Origin: CG2-30-40-21 sp043806395
GTDB lineage: Bacteria; UBA9089; CG2-30-40-21
Direction: 5' to 3'
NCBI GenBank assembly: GCA_043806395.1
Contig: JAZDHC010000050.1
Span: forward strand, 1-12,811
Length of the DNA: 12,811 nt
Shown here: positions 5,919-12,695 of the stretch, one piece after another
Numbering within the stretch: position 1 is the first letter of the stretch
Layout: every line of letters starts with the position of its first letter
Translations under genes and position numbers: made by a program
Notes under the pieces: generated by a model
The model's database searches: none
What the model was told of the DNA's origin: nothing
Seen by the model: the letters and a program-made list of their open reading frames with translations, nothing else

Positions 5919-8604
5919 TAGCATTGTCCTTATATTCCCTGAAGCTATCAACCAATTGCCCAAATGATGTGGGCTTGTATCTCTCAAAACTTTCCTGATC
6001 CACGAAAACAAAGTCATACACCACATCTGACTGCACTTGGTTAATATCATTGCACCATTGCCTGAGCCGTTGCATTTTGGATGGCACATCCATGTCTTCT
6101 TGTCCCTTGGTCTCGACAATGAAAATCTCCTTATTTGACACTTTGATCAGAAAGTCCGGATAGTAATTGGAGATATCACCATCTGCCTTCACATATTCCA
6201 GCTTGAAATGCACTGCCAGATAATTCTTGGCATAAGAGACCACATCGCCACAATCTTCCAGAAATTCAGCAAACAATAGTTCAAAATGGCTATCCCCAAT
6301 GATACGGTTAAATACGCTCTTTTTGGGAATGAGATACCCCTGATCCTTTGTCACAAATGGACGGGTTTGCCGCAGCTTGATGGTATCCCGAATTTCGGCG
6401 TTGCCTTTGTCCTGCACGGTAAGGGCATTAATCGCCTTCTTAAAGGTTTCGAGCAAGGTCTTGGTAGCAGCCAGTTCTGAAAGGTTCCGTAGAGTATTTG
6501 GATTTTCCAGTTCCACCGGGCAGTCAAACAACTCATCTTGCACAAACACCTTGACCTTGCCATACAGCACATCGTAGCCGCTGACCAGTCGCAAATCCTT
6601 CATTATTGTCCGTGCAAAGTAGCCGATCACGCTGCGATAATCGGCAATGCCCGTTGTGTCGAGAATAGTGGTATGTGTTACCTCATCAGTGGTAATGTCC
6701 TTGAAGACGATCTCCCGCTGTTCCTCCTGGCTGAACTGCCGGTAGACCACGCGTTGATGCCCCTGCCCGCTTATATCCAGCGAACCAAGGTTTTTGTATT
6801 CCCGGTAGACGCGGGGGGTTAGCACCGGTATTTCAATATCCAATGCGTCGATGTCTTTCTTCTCGTTCTCCTTGTCAACCTCCACCACCAGCGGTGTTTT
6901 AGCTTGTGTGCCTTCGCCCATTGGCTTGTGTTCCAGCACCACGCCTTCAGCCTGGATGGATTCCACAAAATCCATAAAAGCATTCGTACCGACCACGCTG
7001 ACATATTCTTCTATGTTGCCGGGGTACATCTTTCGCAAGCCACGCCCCAGGGTTTGTTCCGGCAAGATGTTGCTTTTTGCGGAATAGGTACGCAGTCCGA
7101 CAATGGTAGTAACATTCCGCACATCCCAACCCTCTTTGAGCACCATCACGGAGATGATGGCTTTATAGGGGCTGTCCATGCTGTCAATCGCGTTGGCTTG
7201 CTTTCGCAGCTTATCCAGTTCTTCTTTGCTCTTGCCTGATGTTGATTCAGAAATCTCGCCGTTGCTCTTGGTGTGAATGACCAGCACCGCTCCCTTCAAG
7301 TCATGATAGTTGCCTTCGAGATATTCGGCCACATCATCACAGTTGCGGGTGTCATCGGTCATCACGAACAGGATGGCTTTCTTGCCCATCTTTTCATGTT
7401 CGGCATATGCCTTGCGCCATTCGATCACGCCCAGGTGAATGTAGTCGGCGTATTTCTCGGTATACTTGGCACTCTGTCGCTCCACCAGTTTGGCGCGACT
7501 GGGAGCGTCGGGCAACACAGGGTGTTTGACTACATTTTGCGAAATGGCTTCCACCAGCGGGTAATCGGCTACGGTCTGCACGAAAATCGCACCGTTGTTG
7601 TGCTTGGGCGTGGCAGTTACATCTACTTGCAAAGAAAGCGAAGCTCCTTTTTGCTTCAGCCGATTGTGGATGTCTTCGATGGATTTAAACCAGGCCATGC
7701 TTGGGTCGTGAATATGGTGTGCCTCGTCATTGAGTACCACAAGCTCGTTAATGTCCCGTACAATCATAGCCAAGTCCACCTTGGAGTCAGTGGTCGCTCC
7801 ACTGGGTCGCTTGCCGAGAAAATAGTCCATCGTGTCTTCATCATCAGGCGATGCAGAAATGTCGTTGCCGGCATAAACGCGATGGATGTTGGTCAGAAAG
7901 ATGTTGCCAATGGGCCGGGTAATACGCACCTCGTCCTGCACATGCAGGGTTAGTTGAAAATCATCACGCCAGTTGCGCCCATCCACACCATTATCAGGAA
8001 TAACCGGGTCGGTAAAAAAGATACGCAGTCCTTGAAAATCCTTGTAAATACGATCCAGCACGATGATGTTGGGAGCAATTACCAGAAAGTTACGCGCAAG
8101 CTGCGACCCTGTTTCGTACAGTTTGTGGTAAAAGCTCCATGCCAGAACCAGACTCAGCACCTTTGTCTTGCCTGTGCCGGTCGCCATTTTTATCACAAAT
8201 CGCCGCCATGTTTCGTCAAACATGCCGGTGGAGATAGCACCTGAGGAGTCAAAACGCATCAGATCGTACTTGTCCTGCACGCCCTTCACATCATACAAAT
8301 AGATGATCGTCTCCAATGCCTCCTGCTGAGCAAAGTAATACTGAAATTCTGCCATTGTGCCGTCAGTCTGAGGCAGCAGATGCGGGGTGTTGAACCAGTA
8401 GTTGAGCAGGCTCTTACTCGTGTTCGTTGCACCGATGTAGCTGCTGTCCCGCCACTCCTTCACCTTGTGACGCAATTGTGGCACCAAGGGCGGCATCAGC
8501 TTGTCCATACTATTCTCGCGCAGGGTTTCATCCGCTGGAAACCAGCGCACAGCCGGGTCGAGAATGGTGTAGGGCGATTCAGGAAAATTAGGATGTAGAG
8601 CCAT
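5911..8604 (-). CDS. Type III-like restriction endonuclease subunit Res
   Basis: This 897-residue DNA-translocating restriction subunit acts with a Mod methyltransferase. The SF2 helicase motifs are Walker A MATGTGKT (140-147), DEAH (293-296), DVTATP (328-333), KEGWDV (490-495) and QTLGRGLRKM (517-526). A C-terminal PD-(D/E)XK nuclease follows: YYPDFLIKVSNKEIFIVETK (814-833), with Asp817, Glu831 and Lys833. Length and order suit the family automated pipelines often call BPTD_3080-like or type III Res. No frame damage is seen. The ATG start has GAGG about 8 nt upstream and lies 9 nt after the PIN gene stop. G+C is clearly higher than in the left-hand genes, suggesting acquisition. Type III Res normally needs Mod for recognition, and the Mod gene here is broken, so activity in this locus is doubtful unless another Mod serves it. 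Confidence 0.93.
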   Translation of the reverse strand: MALHPNFPESPYTILDPAVRWFPADETLRENSMDKLMPPLVPQLRHKVKEWRDSSYIGATNTSKSLLNYWFNTPHLLPQTDGTMAEFQYYFAQQEALETIIYLYDVKGVQDKYDLMRFDSSGAISTGMFDETWRRFVIKMATGTGKTKVLSLVLAWSFYHKLYETGSQLARNFLVIAPNIIVLDRIYKDFQGLRIFFTDPVIPDNGVDGRNWRDDFQLTLHVQDEVRITRPIGNIFLTNIHRVYAGNDISASPDDEDTMDYFLGKRPSGATTDSKVDLAMIVRDINELVVLNDEAHHIHDPSMAWFKSIEDIHNRLKQKGASLSLQVDVTATPKHNNGAIFVQTVADYPLVEAISQNVVKHPVLPDAPSRAKLVERQSAKYTEKYADYIHLGVIEWRKAYAEHEKMGKKAILFVMTDDTRNCDDVAEYLEGNYHDLKGAVLVIHTKSNGEISESTSGKSKEELDKLRKQANAIDSMDSPYKAIISVMVLKEGWDVRNVTTIVGLRTYSAKSNILPEQTLGRGLRKMYPGNIEEYVSVVGTNAFMDFVESIQAEGVVLEHKPMGEGTQAKTPLVVEVDKENEKKDIDALDIEIPVLTPRVYREYKNLGSLDISGQGHQRVVYRQFSQEEQREIVFKDITTDEVTHTTILDTTGIADYRSVIGYFARTIMKDLRLVSGYDVLYGKVKVFVQDELFDCPVELENPNTLRNLSELAATKTLLETFKKAINALTVQDKGNAEIRDTIKLRQTRPFVTKDQGYLIPKKSVFNRIIGDSHFELLFAEFLEDCGDVVSYAKNYLAVHFKLEYVKADGDISNYYPDFLIKVSNKEIFIVETKGQEDMDVPSKMQRLRQWCNDINQVQSDVVYDFVFVDQESFERYKPTSFGQLVDSFREYKDNAND

Positions 8605-8613
8605 TAACTTACC

Positions 8614-9165
8614 TCACTTAAAATCAAGTAGCCGTTTATTCGCGGTTATAACGGGAATCCCCCGTCCTTTGAAATCGATATCGTCTGTTACCAGCTTCAA
8701 CCCTATTTTATTACACAGGCTTGCTAAAATCTGGTCGTTAAAATCAAAATCGCCTGTCGCATACTCATCAATCAAGGTATCAATCGCCAGCGATTCAAAG
8801 CCGTTCTCTACTCGCGTACAGTGTTTCAATACGAGTTTTACATCTGCGGCAATATCTTGGGCAACAGGATTGAAATTCCCGCTTTTCCTGAATTTCTTGA
8901 AGTCGTTGGACGATTCAGACTGTGCTTTCCAAAAATTCCATCTCAGTCTGGCATAGGTGTTGATAAATTCAGAAACAATCAGGACATCAATATAAATGCG
9001 ACTTTGAGCAGCGAGAATCTTGGCTAAGGCTTGAGAGTAGACATCAACTCTACTGTCTCTCGGTTTTTGTGGGCCATAAACAAACAACCACACATTTGCG
9101 TCCAACAACAATGCGTCTGAAGATGTGAAATCATAATCAGTGATTCTTTCCACACTATGCGTCAT
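8614..9165 (-). CDS. PIN-domain nuclease (VapC-like)
   Basis: This 183-residue PIN-domain protein is probably a metal-dependent RNase. The acidic residues expected for the active site are visible: LLLDANVW (20-26, Asp22), DVLIVSEFIN (60-69, Glu67), DFDFNDQILASL (139-150, Asp144) and LVTDDIDF (158-165). It is longer than typical VapC (about 130-140 residues), with an insert at about 75-115. The start is the ATG at 9165, supported by GGAGG 9 nt upstream. It overlaps the end of the STAS gene by 11 nt (ATGACGCATAG), so the two are translationally coupled. A further upstream start (9243) would lie inside the STAS gene and is not favoured. It sits between mod and res. The likely roles are a toxin-like effector or an RNA-cleaving regulator, controlled by the STAS/GHKL partners. 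That functional link is inference. Confidence 0.8.
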   Translation of the reverse strand: MTHSVERITDYDFTSSDALLLDANVWLFVYGPQKPRDSRVDVYSQALAKILAAQSRIYIDVLIVSEFINTYARLRWNFWKAQSESSNDFKKFRKSGNFNPVAQDIAADVKLVLKHCTRVENGFESLAIDTLIDEYATGDFDFNDQILASLCNKIGLKLVTDDIDFKGRGIPVITANKRLLDFK

Positions 9166-9520
9166 CGCTGTCGCCCTCCAGTATTTCCCGAACCACCTGA
9201 TCGAATTTTTGCGGGTCCTTAAAATATTGCTTTGCCGTTTCAACCACTCGTTTTAATAATGCCAGATCGTCGGCTTGCATATCCCGTACCTTGAGCAAGG
9301 CGCGTATTTTCTCTTCGCTCAATGCACCATATAGCTGGCCAATCGCGGCATTCAAAAACGCCGAAGTCAGGATGGTAATGTTATAGAATGAGAGCGTAAC
9401 GCTCCGTCCTTCTTTCAAAGCGGCAGCAAGGCGATCATAGACTTTTTGTCCATCACCGGAGGCAACGCAAAGTGGACTGCCTACGATTTCAAATATGGAA
9501 AGTTCCATGTTATTTCTCAT
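9155..9520 (-). CDS. STAS-like protein (DUF4325)
   Basis: This 121-residue protein has a core, VTLSFYNITILTSAFLNAAI (41-60), matching the DUF4325 STAS-like pattern in which a hydrophobic strand is followed by a [T/S]SxF helix start. STAS proteins such as SpoIIAA are phosphorylated on a Ser at this place by GHKL-type kinases, so Thr52 or Ser53 is the candidate site, by analogy only. The C-terminal half (70-115) is helical and charged. The ATG start has a perfect AAGGAGG 7 nt upstream that overlaps the TAA of the GHKL gene. It is coupled downstream to the PIN gene by an 11-nt overlap. A pair of DUF4325 protein and GHKL ATPase is a recurring neighbourhood in bacterial accessory DNA. Confidence 0.75.
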   Translation of the reverse strand: MRNNMELSIFEIVGSPLCVASGDGQKVYDRLAAALKEGRSVTLSFYNITILTSAFLNAAIGQLYGALSEEKIRALLKVRDMQADDLALLKRVVETAKQYFKDPQKFDQVVREILEGDSDDA

Positions 9521-9527
9521 TTTGACT

Positions 9528-9534
9528 CCTCCTT
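9528..9534 (-). promoter_or_regulatory. Strong ribosome-binding site of the STAS-like gene
   Basis: AAGGAGG on the minus strand lies 7 nt before ATG 9520. It begins within the stop codon of the preceding GHKL reading frame (TAAGGAGG). It decides the start of the STAS-like protein over the in-frame ATG four codons later, and suggests high translation of this small protein. Confidence 0.7.
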
Positions 9535-9940
9535 AAAATATATTATCTTCAGTTAATTCTGAAGAGAGTACATAGGATTGTGTATCAGCGGTATTAATTT
9601 CCACACTAACCACTGTGCCGGGGAAAGACTGGCTTAATCGGGCAGAAACAGTTTTACCTTTTTCCCGCCACCAATATCCGGCATCCGACACAATTTGAAT
9701 GTGCCCACCATTCAAATCAATGAACTCCCTTAGCAGTTTCAAGCCCAGCCCGCCTGGGATTTTGTCGCGTTTAGTCGTATTGCGTCCCTCGGTAGCCCAT
9801 ACAATTGCGTCTTCTGGTGTGAGATCAAGGCAGGCATTTTCCTTTACATTTTGGCGGATGCCAATACCCAGGTCGGTCACGGAAAAATTGAGCTGGTGTC
9901 GTTTTGGGTTATGACGAATCTCTGGCAAGGAAAATATCAT
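9533..9940 (-). CDS. GHKL-type ATPase, C-terminal half only
   Basis: This 135-residue frame matches the second half of a histidine kinase/Hsp90-like ATPase domain. It has the G1 box VTDLGIGI (21-28), EDAIVWATEGRNTTKR (43-58), the G2 box PGGLGLKLLREFIDLNGG (62-79) and the closing strand FPGTVVSVEI (106-115). The N-box helix that supplies the Mg-binding Asn, normally before the G1 strand, is absent, so the protein as written should not bind ATP normally. The start is the ATG at 9940, in a 4-nt overlap (ATGA) with the mod stop and preceded by GGAGGTGGGGAT. Longer starts would run inside mod. It is either a truncated descendant of a full ATPase of about 300 residues or a natural short form. The expected partner is the STAS-like protein directly downstream. 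Confidence 0.75.
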   Translation of the reverse strand: MIFSLPEIRHNPKRHQLNFSVTDLGIGIRQNVKENACLDLTPEDAIVWATEGRNTTKRDKIPGGLGLKLLREFIDLNGGHIQIVSDAGYWWREKGKTVSARLSQSFPGTVVSVEINTADTQSYVLSSELTEDNIF

Positions 9941-11206
9941 ATCCCCACCTCCACAATCGTCATCGTGTCGTTGCCGAAGATGTCCACCACTTTGACTGCC
10001 AATTTTCGCCGCCCCGGAACGCATTCGTGAAAAACGCTGGTCATTTCCAGCGAGCGGTCTTTTTTGGTGCGGAAGGATTGCCATTCGTTTTCAAAGATGT
10101 AATCCCCGGTCCATCGCTCTTCCCATTCACCGTTTTCTTCGTTCTTCACCCTGATAATCTCGCGTTTGCTTTCAAAGTTGAAATCCACTGCCCAGTAATC
10201 AATCCAGTCCGTCCAGTTCTTGGTGAGCACCTCACGGTTGACGATGCCATCCTTGTCTTTACTCACCTTTGTTATCTGTCCTCGCTCCACCACAATCTTG
10301 CTGGATTTATCCTTGAGAGTAACCTCAGCGTTAGCAATCGAATCCTGCGAGTAAAAGACCGAGAAGTCAGTTAGCTCTACAGCCACGCTGTTTTCCTTGA
10401 TGTGTGGCTTGACCTCAATAGCTGCTACATCGTGAAAGACCACCTGATTCTTTTCCACTGCTCGCTTGTCGAACACCTCAGCCGGGATGTATTTGGGAGC
10501 AATGTCAATGCCCTTGGTTTTTGCTTCATCCAGCACATTGGGAAACAGCCCCATTTCGAACTCAAAGCACAGAATGTCAACGCGGGTGATGTGATTCTGG
10601 CGGCACTCCAGGATCACCTCTTCCACGAACAGGCGCGTCACCGGCAGGTTGACTGGTCCCACCGCCACTAACCGCCCGGCTTTCTTGCCGTGGAAGGAGT
10701 CCGCACCCTTGCCCCAGGTGTCGCGGTAGGCTATTTCTTCCATAATGTTGGGCTTCTTGGTGAAGGTGTCGCCGCCGATCTCGATGTCCATAGAAAAATC
10801 CGCACCCACATCAAAGGGCGGGTCAATGTAGATCAGCTTGAGTCCGCCTTCTTTCTCGATCTCCTCGCGCAAGGGACCGTTCTTCAGCGATGAGAGGATG
10901 AGCTTATTGTCGCCCCAGATGAGTTTGTTGGTCCAACCCTTGAGCTGTCTGCCACGAGCGTCCATGTTTGTGCCAAACATATCGAATATATCGCAGGTAC
11001 CCCTTCTCAGCTCGCGGCTCATCCACCTGCTCGATTATCTGAAATGGCAGCACAATATTACAAACCTCGTCCGTCTTACCATTCCAGACTAATTCCACCT
11101 CCCGCTTGTCCTCAAACAACAGAAAGCGATACTTGTCCGGCAGGGGTTTGTCGGTTTCAATATAGCGAATAATCTCTTGTTGTTCCTGTTCAGTTAATCG
11201 TGGCAT
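9937..11206 (-). pseudogene. Broken type III-like DNA methyltransferase gene (mod): frameshift plus internal deletion
   Basis: Translation should begin at ATG 11206 (MPRLTEQEQQEIIRYIETDK), with AAGGAG six nucleotides upstream. This frame reads to VDEPRAEKG near 11003 and then loses sense. The continuing protein is in the next frame (IFDMFGT, GRQLKGWTNKLIWGDNKLIL). Dropping one G from the run at 11000-11003 would restore PRAEKGTCDIFDMFGT. The catalytic DPPF motif (IDPPFDVGADF, 10800-10827) follows. At about 10693 the text jumps from DTWGKGADSF straight to HGKKAGRLVAVGPVNLPV, part of the C-terminal domain that runs to 9937. Intact relatives place several hundred residues between these points, including the target-recognition region and the FxGxG AdoMet motif. 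The join is in frame. The product cannot methylate. It overlaps the GHKL frame by 4 nt. Confidence 0.82.
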
Positions 11207-11220
11207 AACCGTCTCCTTCC

Positions 11221-11808
11221 TTATCCCTCTTCAAGCTGCCTGATTATTGTATCGCTTGTCAAGAGTCTCATCTGCTGGATTGCAATCTGGTTTAACTTGC
11301 AAAGCCGCTCTGCCTGCGGTATTTTTTCCTGAATGAAAAGGGCATTCAGATTTTCCAGATTAGAGAGACAAACGAGCTGTGATACATTAGCATAATCTCG
11401 AATATTGCCCTTTTTGTCCGACTGACTGTCGCGCCACTCCTTCGCAGTCATGCCAAATAAAGCCATGTTCAGAACATCCGCCTCTGAGGCATAGATTAAG
11501 TTTGTTTGGCACGGAGTAAGTTCCGGCGGGATCAGGTTTTCTTTAATAGCATCGGTATGTATCCGATAGTTAATTTTGGTCAGATTTCGCCGGATATCCC
11601 AGCCAAGCTGTTTGTGCTCTTCGTCTTTCAATCGTTGAAACTCTTTGATGAGATAAATTTTAAATTCAGCACTGATCCACATACCGAATTCAAAAGCAAT
11701 GTCTTTGTGTGCATAAGTACCACCGTATCTCCCTGCGGTAGCTTTTAATCCAATGGCATTTGGGGACGGTTCACTTTTATCGTTTTTCGTATGATTTCTT
11801 TCGGGCAA
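11221..11808 (-). pseudogene. N-terminally truncated KilA-N domain protein
   Basis: This 195-codon frame matches the KilA-N protein family from the last part of the KilA-N fold onward: NAIGLKATAGRYGGTYAHKD (17-36), IAFEFGMWISAEFKIYLIKE (37-56), then the usual C-terminal region with YASEADVLNMALFGMTAKEW (106-125) and DYANVSQLVCLSNLENLNAL (138-157). Full-length relatives have roughly 70-100 more N-terminal residues forming the DNA-binding core. Here the frame begins at a TTG without a Shine-Dalgarno, and an in-frame TGA lies two codons upstream. It ends 14 nt before the mod ATG, so it heads the restriction operon. KilA-N proteins are known from phages and restriction loci. With the core missing, DNA binding is doubtful, although the remaining domain could still be made. 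Confidence 0.75.
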
Positions 11809-11839
11809 GGGACATCATCTACAGAATACAACCCCCTAA

Positions 11840-11857
11840 CCCCCTTTTCTAAGGGGG
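11840..11857. other. CCCCCTT-TTCT-AAGGGGG hairpin
   Basis: A perfect 7-bp GC-rich stem closes a 4-nt loop and is followed on the plus strand by AATTTT. It is preceded by CCCCCTAA, forming the CCCCCTAACCCCC repeat text found between genes in many environmental genomes. It could terminate plus-strand transcription weakly. It lies between the predicted leftward promoter and the KilA-N frame, so it would sit in that operon's leader. Confidence 0.45.
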
Positions 11858-11930
11858 AATTTTACACTCTTAACTAACCGCAAGCTTTCAAATAAAGGTG
11901 AACCATGCCCAAAAAATTAATAATAAAGAG

Positions 11931-11959
11931 AGTATATCATATTTAACCTCTTTTGTCTA
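11931..11959 (-). promoter_or_regulatory. Predicted sigma70-type promoter of the restriction operon
   Basis: On the minus strand TAGACA (11954-11959) and TATACT (11931-11936) are separated by exactly 17 nt. Each differs from consensus by one base. The surrounding DNA is AT-rich. Transcription would start near 11924 and run leftward into the KilA-N/mod/GHKL/STAS/PIN/res cluster, in which no other gap is large enough for a promoter. Confidence 0.45.
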
Positions 11960-12010
11960 TTGTTTTTTCTGTTTTTTTGCATGAGAGATGTGGAAAATGA
12001 AGAAAGCAGA

Positions 12011-12044
12011 GGAAAGGATTGGAAAGGATTGGGGTCAGACCTTG
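12011..12044. repeat. Tandem GGAAAGGATT plus TTGGGGTCAGACC motif
   Basis: GGAAAGGATT occurs twice in tandem (12011-12030) and runs into GGGGTCAGACCTTGAAA. The TTGGGGTCAGACC text contains the self-complementary GGTCAGACC and resembles REP-like sequences that accompany Y1-type (RAYT) transposases in several phyla. No such transposase is seen here. The remainder of 11860-12091 holds no gene that I can support. Confidence 0.35.
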
Positions 12045-12091
12045 AAAGCAGAATTAACTCCAAAACTTCATTTTTCCCCTTTCCCTCCTGT

Positions 12092-12355
12092 TCATCCTTT
12101 CCCTCTACCTACATTTTCCCAATCAAACCCTGCTATATTCCTCTCTGTCTTTGAAAACTCTATCCCTACTAAATATATCCCCTTGCCTGAATTCAGGTAT
12201 TTCTCATAATATTTCTTACTTTTTATCTGCTCCAATGCTGTGTTCTGGTTACTTTCTCCTTCTACTACCTTAAACTCAAATACTATCACTGCGTTATCAG
12301 TTTTTATCGCCATATCAATCCTGCCACGATTGGTATGGATATTTCTTCTCATCAA
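12092..12355 (-). pseudogene. C-terminal fragment of a DUF1703-type PD-(D/E)XK nuclease-like protein
   Basis: The frame encodes IHTNRGRIDMAIKTDNAVIV (6-25) then FEFKVVEGES, containing the PD-(D/E)XK core Asp14, Glu27 and Lys29, followed by ALEQIKSKKYYEKY and GIYLVGIEFSKTERNIAGFDW. These are the standard closing motifs of DUF1703 proteins, which normally carry an AAA-ATPase-like N-terminal part (total of 500 residues or more). Here nothing upstream matches. Before about 12345 the DNA encodes an IS4-type transposase in another frame. The natural C-terminus is kept. The first ATGs (12353-12355 and the next codon) lie in the junction and have no Shine-Dalgarno, so expression is doubtful. Confidence 0.7.
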
Positions 12356-12557
12356 TTAAGGATGTAGCCAACCAAAATGATTCCTTTTTGCCTCGAATTT
12401 TGGCTTCTGTTTTAATTATTCGCACTTGAACGCTATTAGGGAGTGTTGGGTCTTTCTGCTGATATATTTTTGAAATAAGCATCTCTACTATGTAATCATT
12501 ACTCCCTAACACCTTGATTATCTTTAATGATTCTATCTTTAATCGTTGATGAGCCCG
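12340..12557 (-). pseudogene. IS4-type transposase fragment
   Basis: The minus strand encodes, without interruption, RAHQRLKIESLKIIKVLGSN, DYIVEMLISKIYQQKDPTLP, NSVQVRIIKTEAKIRGKKES and FWLATSLIDEKKYP. The patterns DPTLP-x(5)-VR and WLATSLIDEKKYP are those of IS4-family DDE transposases just before the catalytic Glu region (LY..RW..E). That region is missing, because the text changes into the DUF1703 fragment after KKYP. In-frame codons continue upstream to a TAG near 12646 but lose family resemblance. There is no proper start and no catalytic triad. This is an inactive relic whose element ends I could not identify. Confidence 0.62.
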
Positions 12558-12695
12558 GGTAATAAATTCGGAAAATGTAGGGACAGTATACCTATTTTTT
12601 ACCGAGGGATAGCCATGATCATACTTTGAATATTGTATTTGCTCCTAAATTCCTTTTGCTTTCCCCCCTACCATGTAATATTCCCTTTTTCTCTA

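Noticed and set aside
5919..6119. Longer N-terminus for the acyltransferase (start at 6119)
   Set aside because: The extra 67 codons are antiphase to the conserved PD-(D/E)XK region of res. The hydrophobic anchor and ribosome-binding site place the start at 5918.
7273..8244. Long open frames on the plus strand opposite res
   Set aside because: They lie antisense to a well-supported 897-codon gene with recognisable motifs, have no family resemblance and lack ribosome-binding sites. They are shadow frames of higher-G+C DNA.
9166..9243. Longer N-terminus for the PIN protein (start at 9243)
   Set aside because: The extension lies wholly inside the STAS-like gene and reads as basic, patternless text. 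ATG 9165 has GGAGG at a proper distance.
9904..10671. Plus-strand open frames opposite mod
   Set aside because: These are antisense to sequence with clear Mod C-terminal motifs, and their translations look like random text rich in His and Phe.
11960..12209. Plus-strand frames in the right intergenic region
   Set aside because: The translations are low-complexity Lys/Pro/Phe/Ser text running antisense into the DUF1703 fragment, with no family resemblance.
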